Positions 38,608 to 46,490 of a DNA stretch of 64,000 bases are shown piece by piece (the first letter of the stretch is position 1; every line of letters begins with the position of its first letter). The notes under the pieces are model-generated. The model saw nothing but the letters and a program-made list of their open reading frames with translations, was not told where the DNA came from and did not search any database. This stretch comes from Sphingosinicella sp. GTDB lineage: Bacteria > Pseudomonadota > Alphaproteobacteria > Sphingomonadales > Sphingomonadaceae. A program made the translations under genes and the position numbers. The stretch spans positions 1-64,000 of the forward strand of contig NZ_JACESP010000008.1 in NCBI RefSeq assembly GCF_013911755.1, written 5' to 3'.

Positions 38608-39678
38608 GTGAACAAAGTGCAAACCACGCCCGTTATCCTTTCCGGGGGCGCCGGAACCCGCTTGTGGCCGCTGTCCCGCAACGCGACCCCAAAGCAGCTC
38701 CTCCGCCTCCTTGGTTCCGAAACGCTGATTCAGTCGGCCGCGCGGCGCGCGCCGGCCGAAAACGGCTTCCGAGCGCCGCTTATCGTCGCTGGAGAAGCGC
38801 ATCTTACGGAGATCGAAGCGCAGCTCGCCGAGATCGGCGTTGCGCCGCGCGCGATCGTCCTGGAGCCTGCGGGTCGGAACACGGCGCCAGCAGTGGCGCT
38901 GGCCGCGCTCATGCTTCCAGAGGACGAGCTGATGCTCGTGATGCCGTCCGATCACATCATCAACGATGTCGACGCCTTCCGCGCCGCGATCGCACGCGCC
39001 AAGCCCCTCGCGCAAGACGGCTGGCTGGTCACCTTCGGCATCACGCCCGATCGCCCGGAAACCGGCTACGGTTACATCGAAACGGCCGAATCAATTGCAG
39101 AGGGCGTGCATCGCGTCGCCCGTTTCGTCGAAAAGCCGCCGCTGGAGACGGCGAAAGCCTATCTCGAAACCGGCCGTTTCTACTGGAACGCAGGTATCTT
39201 CCTGCTTCGTGCCGGCAGCTTCCTTGCCGAACTGCGCCGCCATGCCCCCGACATAGACGCCGCCGTGCGCCACTCAGTCGCGGACGCTGCCCATGAAGGC
39301 CCGATCCTTCGCCCCGACCGCGCGAGCTTCCTCGCCTCCCCGTCCGACAGCATCGACTATGCCGTGATGGAGAAGGCCGAGCGAGTCGCCGTCGTTCCCG
39401 TCGAGATGGGCTGGTCGGACATCGGGGCCTTCAACGCGCTTCTCGAACAGCTTCCCCGCGACGCGGCCGGCAATGCCGTGGGCGGCGACGTCATCGCACT
39501 CGATACTGCGGATTGCCTCATCCGCAGCGAAGGCCCCCTCGTTGCGGCCATCGGCGTCTCCAACGTCACCATCATCGCCACCGGCGACGCCGTCCTCGTC
39601 GTTGCGAACGAGCGCGCCCAGGACGTGAAGCGTATCATCGACACGCTAAAGGCGAACGGCCGTCACAACATGAGTTGA
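38608..39678 (+). CDS. manC: Mannose-1-phosphate guanylyltransferase
   Basis: A 356-residue nucleotidyltransferase that makes GDP-mannose from mannose-1-phosphate and GTP for polysaccharide synthesis. The signature ILSGGAGTRLWPLSRNATPKQ is at residues 10-30. LEPAGRNTAPAVALAAL, VEKPPLETAKAYLETGRFYWNAGIF and EMGWSDIGAF also match. The C-terminal phosphomannose isomerase domain of bifunctional ManC/AlgA proteins is absent. It is divergent from the sugar transferase with a 176-bp gap and fits the same exopolysaccharide locus. The start is GTG. Confidence 0.92.
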   Translation: MNKVQTTPVILSGGAGTRLWPLSRNATPKQLLRLLGSETLIQSAARRAPAENGFRAPLIVAGEAHLTEIEAQLAEIGVAPRAIVLEPAGRNTAPAVALAALMLPEDELMLVMPSDHIINDVDAFRAAIARAKPLAQDGWLVTFGITPDRPETGYGYIETAESIAEGVHRVARFVEKPPLETAKAYLETGRFYWNAGIFLLRAGSFLAELRRHAPDIDAAVRHSVADAAHEGPILRPDRASFLASPSDSIDYAVMEKAERVAVVPVEMGWSDIGAFNALLEQLPRDAAGNAVGGDVIALDTADCLIRSEGPLVAAIGVSNVTIIATGDAVLVVANERAQDVKRIIDTLKANGRHNMS

Positions 39679-39716
39679 ACGCGGCGAACGGCTTCGCTAT
39701 AGCCGCGCCTTCGGCT

Positions 39717-39808
39717 GGAGACGTGGGTGAGTGGCTGAAACCAGCGGTTTGCTAAACCGCCGTACGGGGATACCCGTACCGAGGGTTCGAATCCCTCCGT
39801 CTCCGCCA
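39717..39808 (+). tRNA. tRNA-Ser (GCT anticodon)
   Basis: Acceptor arms GGAGACG/CGTCTCC, discriminator G and encoded CCA. A long variable arm (TACGGGGATACCCGTA) is typical of serine tRNA. The anticodon loop TTGCTAA gives GCT, reading AGC and AGT codons. Its last 15 bases are the left attachment site of the mobile element that follows. Confidence 0.98.
39794..39808 (+). repeat. attL, left direct repeat of the mobile element
   Basis: CCTCCGTCTCCGCCA forms the 3' end of tRNA-Ser(GCT), including its CCA. The identical 15 bases occur at 62968-62982 in the same orientation. An integrase gene begins 146 bp downstream, so this is the integration site. Confidence 0.88.
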
Positions 39809-39901
39809 CCGAGCGCCTTCGAGGATGCTCAAAAAGTCCCAGAAAACCTTGCTTTTCAGCCGATTTCCGGCTAGCCTGTTCTCTCATTTAATCCCTTTGG
39901 A

Positions 39902-39942
39902 TGCCCCCAAATCCCATGCTGTACGGGACAGTTTTGGGGGCA
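39902..39942. repeat. Inverted repeat upstream of the integrase
   Basis: TGCCCCCAAA (39902-39911) and TTTGGGGGCA (39933-39942) are perfect 10-bp inverted repeats 21 bases apart. A third partial copy (GGGGGCAC) begins at 39957. Placement between attL and the integrase start suggests integrase arm-type or regulator binding sites. Confidence 0.6.
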
Positions 39943-39954
39943 CCGGTTTGAGAG

Positions 39955-41280
39955 ATGGGGGCACTCGTGCTGACGGACCTCCAGGTGAGGAAAGCCAAAC
40001 CCGCCGAGCGGGACTACAAAATCACCGATTCTGGTGGGCTGTACCTCTACGTGACGCGCAAGGGCGCGAAGTCCTGGCGCCTCAAATACCGATTCGCAGA
40101 CCGGGAAAAGCGGCTGGTGTTCGGCCTCTACCCCGAGGTGTCTCTGGATGCGGCGCGGAAGCTGCGCGACGAAGCGCGGCAGCAGCTCCGCGACTTCCGC
40201 GACCCTGCCGTCGAGAAGCGCAAGCGGAAGCTCGCGGCGTCTGCCGCGGCGATGGAGACGTTCGAGAAGCTGGCACGCGCGTGGCACGCGCTGCAGGCGC
40301 CGCGTTGGGCACCGGTACATGCGGCAGACGTGATTTCCAGCCTTGAGAACGATGTCTTCCCGCACCTCGGCAAGCTTCCGATCCCGGCCATCGACAGCCG
40401 GGTGATCCTCGCGACCTTGCGCAAGGTCGAGGCACGGGGTGCGATCGAAACGGCGCGGCGGCTGCGCCAGCGCATCTCGTCGATCTTCTGCTACGCGATT
40501 GCCGAAGGCGTCGCCGATCATGATCCCGCCTCCGGCATCGTGAAGGCGATGAAGCCGGTGCCGAAGAAAGGCCGGCAGCCGGCGATGTTGCGGATCGAGG
40601 ATGCGCGCGGCGTGCTGCTGGCGGCGGAAACCTCCGATGCAACGCCCGTGGTGAAGCTCGCGTCGCGGCTGCTCGCGCTCACCGCAGTGCGGCCCGGCGT
40701 CATCCGCGGGGTGACCTGGGACGAGTTCGAGAACATCGACTGGGATAGGTTCGATCCTGTCGTCAGCGGCGAGCTGCCGCTGTGGCGTATCCCCTCTGCG
40801 CGAATGAAGCTGGTGCTTGCGCGCAAGGACGAGACGGCGTTCGATCATCTGGTGCCGCTCTCCCGGCAGTCTGTTGCCGTGCTCCGCGCCATGCGAACGC
40901 TCACGGGCAGGAACCGGCTGGTGTTCCCGTCGCAGCGCCATGCGCATCGGCCGATGAGCGAGAACGCCATCGGCTATCTTTACAACCGCGTCGGCTTCCA
41001 CGGCCGTCATGTGCCGCACGGCTGGCGCGCGAGCTTCTCGACGATCATGAACGAGGTTGCCGAGCGCAGCGCCCGCGAGAGCGGCCAACGCATCCTTGCC
41101 GAGCTCGATGCCAAGGTCATCGACCTGATGCTTGCGCATGTTCCTGCGAACACGGTGGAAAGCGCCTACAACCGGGCGGCGTTCATGGATCGCCGCATCG
41201 AGATCGCGCAGGACTGGGCGGACCTGCTGTGCGAGGGGCTCGCCGAGCCTGTCGATTTGCTGGAAGGCAACCGCCGCTAG
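39955..41280 (+). CDS. int: Tyrosine-type site-specific integrase (P4-like)
   Basis: A 441-residue integrase with an N-terminal arm-binding DUF4102 domain (LTDLQVRKAKPAERDYKITD and LYLYVTRKGAKSWRLKYRF). The core-binding domain is followed by a catalytic domain with Arg246 (TAVRPGVIRG), the HxxR pair His355/Arg358 (HGWRASFST) and the nucleophile Tyr405 (ESAYNRA). Enzymes of this type insert elements into tRNA 3' ends. The adjacent tRNA-Ser and matching repeat at the far end show where it acts. Its stop overlaps the end of a convergent AlpA-like gene by 4 bp. Confidence 0.95.
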   Translation: MGALVLTDLQVRKAKPAERDYKITDSGGLYLYVTRKGAKSWRLKYRFADREKRLVFGLYPEVSLDAARKLRDEARQQLRDFRDPAVEKRKRKLAASAAAMETFEKLARAWHALQAPRWAPVHAADVISSLENDVFPHLGKLPIPAIDSRVILATLRKVEARGAIETARRLRQRISSIFCYAIAEGVADHDPASGIVKAMKPVPKKGRQPAMLRIEDARGVLLAAETSDATPVVKLASRLLALTAVRPGVIRGVTWDEFENIDWDRFDPVVSGELPLWRIPSARMKLVLARKDETAFDHLVPLSRQSVAVLRAMRTLTGRNRLVFPSQRHAHRPMSENAIGYLYNRVGFHGRHVPHGWRASFSTIMNEVAERSARESGQRILAELDAKVIDLMLAHVPANTVESAYNRAAFMDRRIEIAQDWADLLCEGLAEPVDLLEGNRR

Positions 41281-41459
41281 CGGATCTCTGCGATCCATGC
41301 GTCGATCTCGGACTCATACCAGCCAACGCACGTCGCGCTGAATCGAACCGGCGCCGGGAATGATCCGGCCTTCACAGTGCGTGCGATCGTCGTGCGGCTG
41401 AGGCTGGTACGCCGGGTCACGTCACGGATCCCAACAAACCGGTCGGTGAGCAGCGGCAC
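41277..41459 (-). CDS. AlpA-family helix-turn-helix regulator (first)
   Basis: A 60-residue excisionase-like protein. VGIRDVTRRTSLSRTTIARTVKAGSF is the MerR-like helix-turn-helix of the AlpA family, and the C-terminus WYESEIDAWIAEI matches as well. AlpA proteins control integrase expression or directionality in P4-like elements. It is convergent with the integrase and overlaps its stop by 4 bp. It lies 3 bp downstream of the second AlpA-like gene, same strand. Confidence 0.85.
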   Translation of the reverse strand: MPLLTDRFVGIRDVTRRTSLSRTTIARTVKAGSFPAPVRFSATCVGWYESEIDAWIAEIR

Positions 41460-41462
41460 GCC

Positions 41463-41669
41463 CTACTCCGCCGGCAGGTCGTCGACATGGAAGAACATCG
41501 GGCTCTTCATCCATGCGCTGACGGCGGACTCGCGCCAGCCGGTGCAGCGCGTGGCGATCCGGACCTGGCGTGGGAACGTGCCGCTTTGCATCTTCCTGTA
41601 GAGTGTCGAGCGGCTGAGCCCGGTGCGGTCGAGGACGGCGTGCAAGCGCAGGATACGGTCATGGGACAT
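41463..41669 (-). CDS. AlpA-family helix-turn-helix regulator (second)
   Basis: A 68-residue AlpA-like protein: RILRLHAVLDRTGLSRSTLYRKMQSGTFPRQVRI is the DNA-binding part, and GWRESAVSAWMKSP matches the C-terminus. It is a paralogue of the gene 3 bp downstream, with clear sequence divergence. Two tandem copies suggest separate roles, for example one controlling excision and the other transcription of the element. Confidence 0.87.
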   Translation of the reverse strand: MSHDRILRLHAVLDRTGLSRSTLYRKMQSGTFPRQVRIATRCTGWRESAVSAWMKSPMFFHVDDLPAE

Positions 41670-42028
41670 GGCTGGTCCTTCCTTAAGCGGTTGTCAGCCC
41701 CCCTTGCGAAGATCAGGAAGTCCAGAATTGGCGCACGCGTCAAGAGTGCCAAAACAGTGCGCAAACAGGGAGATAGTACGTTCTGGAAGCATACGGACGC
41801 ACGTGAACGCCGATTGATGCTTATTGACGCAAAGATATTTTTGATAGGGGCTGATAATTACCATCTCAGGAGGTTCCGCGGTGCAAAAGTCACGCGAATC
41901 ACTTCGCGTCAAAAGTATAAAATCATGGAACCGGATGTCATTTCAGCAATTCCGCGTTCATGCGCATTGGTGTAGGCAGCGCGCAAGTCCGGCAATACAG
42001 CGGGACGCAAAGAACAGGGTCTTTTCTC
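41670..42028. other. Intergenic region between AlpA and mucR
   Basis: These 359 bp hold the divergent promoters of the AlpA pair and mucR. The middle (about 41740-41960) is noticeably AT-rich for the neighbourhood. AGGAGG at about 41869 precedes a GTG at 41881, but the frame behind it has no recognisable protein. No RNA gene was recognised. Confidence 0.5.
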
Positions 42029-42463
42029 ATGACAGAACAGAACACGGCGCATCAGGAACTCCTGATGCTCACCGCCGAGATTGTCTCATCGCATGTCGCC
42101 AACAACACGGTCGCGGTCTCCGATCTGCCGATCCTCATCGCGAACGTCTACGCGGCGCTCGCGAAGCTCGGCGGCGTGGTTGAAGTGGAGAAACCCAAAC
42201 AGGAGCCTGCCGTCTCTGTCCGTTCGTCGGTGAAGCCCGACTTCATCACCTGTCTCGAAGACGGCAAGAAACTCAAGATGCTGAAGCGCCACCTGATGAC
42301 GCACTTCAACATGACCCCCGACGAATACCGGGCGAAGTGGGGTCTTCCCGCCGACTATCCGATGGTCGCACCGAACTACGCGCTGCAGCGCCAGGAACTG
42401 GCGAAGAAGATCGGGCTCGGCACCAAGCGCACGACGCCGGGGCGTGGCAAGAAGAAGGTCTGA
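42029..42463 (+). CDS. MucR/Ros family zinc-finger regulator
   Basis: A 144-residue regulator with the Ros/MucR zinc-finger block: FITCLEDGKKLKMLKRHLMTHFN (residues 73-94), then MTPDEYRAKWGLPADYPMVA. These proteins bind AT-rich DNA, often as repressors of exopolysaccharide, conjugation or virulence genes. A basic C-terminal tail (TTPGRGKKKV) is present. It is located in the regulatory end of the element, so it may silence the element's genes. It is followed by a strong hairpin terminator. Confidence 0.92.
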   Translation: MTEQNTAHQELLMLTAEIVSSHVANNTVAVSDLPILIANVYAALAKLGGVVEVEKPKQEPAVSVRSSVKPDFITCLEDGKKLKMLKRHLMTHFNMTPDEYRAKWGLPADYPMVAPNYALQRQELAKKIGLGTKRTTPGRGKKKV

Positions 42464-42470
42464 GGCTACA

Positions 42471-42502
42471 GCCCCGCGCCGCCGCGTGCGGCGGCGCGGG
42501 GC
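42471..42502 (+). terminator. Terminator hairpin after mucR
   Basis: GCCCCGCGCCGCCGC (42471-42485) and GCGGCGGCGCGGGGC (42488-42502) pair perfectly over 15 bp around a two-base loop, 7 bp after the mucR stop. TTCCTGATT follows. Confidence 0.85.
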
Positions 42503-42769
42503 TTCCTGATTATGTGACGCCAAGCGTCGAAGCGGATAGCCACCCCGCCCTCACGGGCGGGGTGTTGTCGTTTGTACCGTCCTGAGGATCGGGAGCGGGC
42601 GTCACGGGCTTTAGGCGGGCCTCGCCGGCCTGCAACCTGCCTGCGGCAGGTCTTCCACTCGCGTTCCAGCCCTTCGGGTGCACGCCGCCTCATGCGGTCC
42701 GCCTCTCCCCGTTCCTGCCGCCCGCCCCGCCCTCCGGCCGGGGCCGCGGCTGTTGGCAGGAGAAAGACG
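42503..42769 (+). other. Hairpin-rich leader before the sigma-like gene
   Basis: There is no convincing protein here. Hairpins are dense: CACCCCGCCC/GGGCGGGGTG (42541-42550 and 42555-42564), ACCTGCC/GGCAGGT (42635-42641 and 42645-42651) and GCCCCG/CGGGGC (42724-42729 and 42739-42744). The first is followed by TTGTCGTTTG and looks like a terminator or attenuator. The rest could be a structured 5' leader or a small RNA. Confidence 0.5.
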
Positions 42770-43171
42770 ATGAACGGCAAATCTGTACCTGAACCCAGTG
42801 TGCCCCTTGAGCGCGACCGGCACGCGGTGATGCGGGCATGGCTGCGGAAGCTGCCCGAGCGGACTTTGATGGTGTTCATCGCCCACAGGGTCGAGGGCAA
42901 GGCCTACGCCGAGATCGCCGGTGAGCTGAGGATCGGCGAGTGGCGGGTGCGCTGGCATATGCGGAAGGCCATCCGGCACATACTTAAGATCGGCAAGCCC
43001 TACCGGGAAGCGTTCGCCGCGCTCGACCCGGTATCGCAGCAGGTCATGGAGCTGGCCTGGGACGGGCTCCTCAACGACCGGATCGCGCTGCGGCTCGGCC
43101 TCTCTGTCCGCGATGTCGAGACGCGCATGGCGGCGGCGCTGGTGGCGCTGCACAAGGCCGCAACCCTCTGA
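42770..43171 (+). CDS. Sigma-70 region 4-like protein with two HTH segments
   Basis: A 133-residue protein with two sigma-region-4-like helix-turn-helix stretches: AHRVEGKAYAEIAGELRIGE with RVRWHMRKAIRHIL (about residues 40-75), and LAWDGLLNDRIALRLGLSVRD with VETRMAAALVALHKA (about 95-130). No region 2 is visible, so it is not a full sigma factor. It probably binds DNA as a regulator of the element. The ATG has GGCAGGAGA upstream. No known family name could be assigned beyond the HTH type. Confidence 0.7.
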   Translation: MNGKSVPEPSVPLERDRHAVMRAWLRKLPERTLMVFIAHRVEGKAYAEIAGELRIGEWRVRWHMRKAIRHILKIGKPYREAFAALDPVSQQVMELAWDGLLNDRIALRLGLSVRDVETRMAAALVALHKAATL

Positions 43172-43255
43172 TCAGGGGGTTGCGGCGTCCCTACTCGCGG
43201 CAACAGCCTGTTCTTGCAGTGCAAAGTCATGTCTGAGTTGCTAGGAAGGTCTCCT

Positions 43256-44179
43256 ATGCGCACGAGCCTCGATCATCTTCCCTTGCCCAAGCAGCGCGAG
43301 CTCGAACGCGTCGTTGAGATTCTGTTCGAGGAGTTTGGTGACACCCTCGCGCTTGCCCAGCACCAGTGGAAGAAGAAGGGCCGCATCACCAAGGTTATCC
43401 TCTACGGCAGCTACGCGCGCGGCGGCTGGGTCGACGAGCCGCACACCGCCAAGGGCTACAAGTCCGACTTCGACCTTCTCGTCATCGTCAACGACAAGCG
43501 GCTGACCGACTATGTGACGTACTGGGCGAAGGCCGAGGAACGCTTCCACCGGGAGTACGGCATCACCAAGTCGATCAAGACGCCGGTCAACTTCATCGTG
43601 CACACGCTGCAGGAGGTGAATGACGGCCTTGCCCATGGCCGGTACTTCTTCATGGACGTCGCGAAGGACGGCATCGCGCTCTACCAGAGCGACGACAGCG
43701 TGCTCCATACGCCGAAGCCCAAGACGCCGAAGGATGCGCTCAAAATGGCGCAGGAATACTATGAAGAATGGTATCCAAGTGCCGGTGAGTTTTACGATGA
43801 TTTTCGTTCAAATGTAGAACGGCAGCGTTTCAAAAAAGCGGCTTTTGAACTGCATCAGTGTGTAGAACGCCTCTATCACTGCGTCCTTCTCGTCTGCACA
43901 TTCTATACGCCCCACGTTCACAACCTCGGTTTCTTGCGGTCGCAGGCCAACCTGATCGACCGCCGATTGATGTATGTCTGGCCCGAGGACAACCGCAAGC
44001 AGCGCGCGATGTTCGAGAAGCTGAAGCAGGCCTATGTCAAAGCCCGCTACTCGAAGCACTACCGGATCAGCGAAGAAGAACTAACATGGCTGGGGGAGCA
44101 GGTCGAGGAGCTCGGCCGTGTCGTCCATGCCGTATGCAGCGAGCGGATTGCGGAGCTGAAAGGGACGGCAAAGGGGTGA
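43256..44179 (+). CDS. Nucleotidyltransferase-HEPN domain protein
   Basis: A 307-residue two-domain protein. The N-terminal nucleotidyltransferase has the motif GSYARG (residues 51-56) and the metal-binding acidic pair in KSDFDLLVIV (70-73 SDFD). The C-terminal domain (FELHQCVERLYHCVLL, then YTPHVHNLGFL) is HEPN-like, of the kind used for substrate binding in MNT-HEPN fusions. The RNase-type RX4-6H motif is not evident. Such proteins transfer nucleotides to small molecules, tRNA or proteins, and some act as antitoxins. AGGAAGG precedes the ATG. Whether it is resistance, toxin control or defence is unknown. Confidence 0.78.
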   Translation: MRTSLDHLPLPKQRELERVVEILFEEFGDTLALAQHQWKKKGRITKVILYGSYARGGWVDEPHTAKGYKSDFDLLVIVNDKRLTDYVTYWAKAEERFHREYGITKSIKTPVNFIVHTLQEVNDGLAHGRYFFMDVAKDGIALYQSDDSVLHTPKPKTPKDALKMAQEYYEEWYPSAGEFYDDFRSNVERQRFKKAAFELHQCVERLYHCVLLVCTFYTPHVHNLGFLRSQANLIDRRLMYVWPEDNRKQRAMFEKLKQAYVKARYSKHYRISEEELTWLGEQVEELGRVVHAVCSERIAELKGTAKG

Positions 44180-44267
44180 GTTTACCCTGTCTCGATTGCC
44201 CCCGTTCTCCACGATCCGGCACAGAGTGCAGCCTTTCAGTCTTGCAGCGGAAAAGCTGCCCGGTAGA

Positions 44268-46142
44268 TCATGTCCGCGGCAAGGGACTGTCGGGCTCCTG
44301 CGTCTGCTTCGCGGCCGGGTCCTCATCATCCTCGTCTTGGTCATCGGGTGTCTGAAAGGTCGGTGCTGTGGGAACCGTGTCGTCAATCGGCGCGGCATCG
44401 GGGAGCATGTCGAACTCGTTGTCCATCGCCTGATCGCCCACCAGCATGAACCCGAAGAGCACGGCAGCGGCCAGTTCTGGCCTGATCGACCAGCGACGTG
44501 CAGATGCTGCGCGTGCCGGGCGAACCGCCGGCTGCGGCTCGCGGAGGGGCTGTGGCTGCGCGCGATTGAGCCGATCGGCCACGGCATCGCCCGTGCGCTT
44601 GGCGAGCGCGACGATGGTGAGGGTCGGGTTTGCCCAGCCCGAGCTGGGGAACAGCGAACTTCCGGCGACATAAAGGTTTGCGACGCCGTGCACGCGGCCT
44701 TCGGGGTCGCACACACCCTCGGCAGGGCTTGCGGCCATGCGCGTCGTGCCGATGTGATGGTAGCCGCCGATCGGATGCGAACTGATGAGCGGGTCGGTCG
44801 TCCAGCGGCGCCCGCTGCCGAGCAACCACTCGGCCACCGCGACGCGGCCCATGCCGAGACGTTCGAGTTCGTGCCCGAAATCCTCCACGAGTACGGCGAC
44901 GCTTTCGACGTCGAGTTCGGTGAGGCGCCAGTCGAGCTTGATGCGCGGCACGCCGAGGGGGTCGCTTTCCGTGTCGAGCTGCACGCGGCTATCGGGGTTC
45001 GGCGCTTGCTCGGCGCGCACGAGGAGTGCGAGATCGAGGCCGCCCATCTTGTGGAGCAGCCATGGACGCAGCGGGTCGGCGTGTTCCTGAACGAACGAGG
45101 CCGCGCGCTTGGTGAGCATCCAGAGCCCGCGCCCGGCGCGGGTCGGCGCCGTCTTGTGCTTGAGGCCCGAATAGGCGCGCATACCGATGAACTGGCGCGC
45201 ATCCGCAGGCTGCCGTCCCGCGACAATCATCGAGGTGTTGAGAATGCGGCGCTCCGCCTGCCGCGCGGCGCTCGGCGCGATGAGCGCGGCGACCTTGCGG
45301 CCGTTCAATCGGTGCCGCCGCGCGAAGCCCTTGAGCAGCGTCCATGCGGCGCCCTCCACCACGCGTCCGCCGCGCGCGTGCGGATGCTCCATGAAGAAGC
45401 GGCCGACAAGGTCGCGGTCGTTGCCGAGGCGATTCGCGAGCAGCAGGCGCGGGTTTTCAAGACCGCCAGCGGCAAGCACGAAGTAGCGGGCGTGGACGCG
45501 AAGCGTGCGCCCGGTGAGACTTTTCGCCTCGACATGCGTGACGGCGCCCGCTCCGCCGGCCGCGATGCGGGTGACAGTGGCGTGGGTGACGATGGTGCAG
45601 CGCGGATGCTCGCGGAGGTCCGCGCAGGCATCGAACGTGAAGCGATTGAAGCGCTCGTCGAACTGCCATGTGCCAAGCGTGAGCCGGGCAGGGTCGAGGT
45701 CGGGGAGCGGTACGCCCGCGGCCTTCATCGACTCGGCCGTATCCGGGCCCTGTGGGAAGCCCAGTTCCGCCCACGCCTCGCGGTAATAGGGTTCCAGCGT
45801 TTCGCGAGAGATCGGCCAGCCCGAGTGGGGCACCCAGTCGCGGTGTTCGAAATCGATGGGATCGAGTTCGGCACAGCGGCCGCCCCAGATCGCCGTGGTG
45901 CCGCCGAAGAAGCGCAGGCGCGAATCTTCGAGGTCGTAATAGTCTTCGCCGACATTGCGGCCCGCGCCGAGGCCCGCCGTGTCCGGCTCGTAGTCGAGGC
46001 CGCCGCTTTCGAGGAGGACGACGCTGCGCCCTTGCGCGAGCAGGCGGCGGGCAACACCTATGCCCGCCGCGCCTGCGCCGATGATGCACACTTCCGTCAG
46101 CCGCGTGGCCGGAATATCGTCATGTTCAAGGTCGAAGTGCAT
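44268..46142 (-). CDS. GMC family FAD oxidoreductase
   Basis: A 624-residue flavoprotein. The FAD-binding GAGAAGIGVARRLLAQGRSV is at residues 22-41, then GGTTAIWGGRCAELDPIDF, AAGGLENPRLLLAN and the C-terminal YHHIGTTRMA (active-site histidine region) with PSSGWANPTLTIVALA. It oxidises an alcohol or sugar, with electrons passed to oxygen or an acceptor; the substrate is unknown. The last about 90 residues, with an acidic tail (DDQDEDDEDP), are an unusual extension. It is a single gene, convergent with the HEPN-domain gene. Confidence 0.87.
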   Translation of the reverse strand: MHFDLEHDDIPATRLTEVCIIGAGAAGIGVARRLLAQGRSVVLLESGGLDYEPDTAGLGAGRNVGEDYYDLEDSRLRFFGGTTAIWGGRCAELDPIDFEHRDWVPHSGWPISRETLEPYYREAWAELGFPQGPDTAESMKAAGVPLPDLDPARLTLGTWQFDERFNRFTFDACADLREHPRCTIVTHATVTRIAAGGAGAVTHVEAKSLTGRTLRVHARYFVLAAGGLENPRLLLANRLGNDRDLVGRFFMEHPHARGGRVVEGAAWTLLKGFARRHRLNGRKVAALIAPSAARQAERRILNTSMIVAGRQPADARQFIGMRAYSGLKHKTAPTRAGRGLWMLTKRAASFVQEHADPLRPWLLHKMGGLDLALLVRAEQAPNPDSRVQLDTESDPLGVPRIKLDWRLTELDVESVAVLVEDFGHELERLGMGRVAVAEWLLGSGRRWTTDPLISSHPIGGYHHIGTTRMAASPAEGVCDPEGRVHGVANLYVAGSSLFPSSGWANPTLTIVALAKRTGDAVADRLNRAQPQPLREPQPAVRPARAASARRWSIRPELAAAVLFGFMLVGDQAMDNEFDMLPDAAPIDDTVPTAPTFQTPDDQDEDDEDPAAKQTQEPDSPLPRT

Positions 46143-46490
46143 GGGCGTTGCTGCGATGGCAGATGATATCTGAACCAGCGATCAATGGGGAGAGAAGATT
46201 TCCAGAATCTGCATCGCGCATGGTGATGCGTACTTTTTTACGAAACGCAGAAGTGGCCGAAATCAGCCGCAAAGCTGTCATTGCCTGTGGCTTCTAGCCT
46301 GCCATGTGAGAGTTTCGGAAACTTGCCGTCACAATGAACGATCCGTCGCCGGCGCATCGCCACGGGGGTGAGGCTGTTACCAACCTCGGCACGGACGAAG
46401 CTCGCACTGCATAATGGCTACGGTCAGCACAGTGGCGAGAATAAGATACATATGTTTCATTGAATGATTTTCTATGATACATATGCCACT
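46143..46490. other. Intergenic region upstream of chrB
   Basis: This 348-bp gap has no convincing gene. Divergent promoters for the GMC gene and the chr operon should be here. The right end, from 46430, is AT-rich and contains the direct repeats described separately. Confidence 0.5.
46445..46485 (+). promoter_or_regulatory. chrB promoter with paired repeats, candidate ChrB operator
   Basis: GATACATATG occurs at 46445-46454 and again at 46476-46485, 31 bp from start to start. TATGAT (46473-46478) is a plausible -10 box overlapping the second copy, and the first copy lies over the -35 position. chrB starts at 46491, so transcripts would be nearly leaderless. ChrB family proteins are chromate-responsive regulators, so these repeats are good candidates for the operator. 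Confidence 0.5.

Noticed and set aside
41881-42183. 100-codon frame behind a strong AGGAGG and GTG
   Set aside because: No recognisable protein; the second half is a shifted copy of the mucR frame, so it is probably chance.
44196-46166. 656-codon plus-strand frame opposite the GMC oxidoreductase
   Set aside because: The GMC protein on the minus strand has all FAD and active-site motifs; the opposite frame has none.
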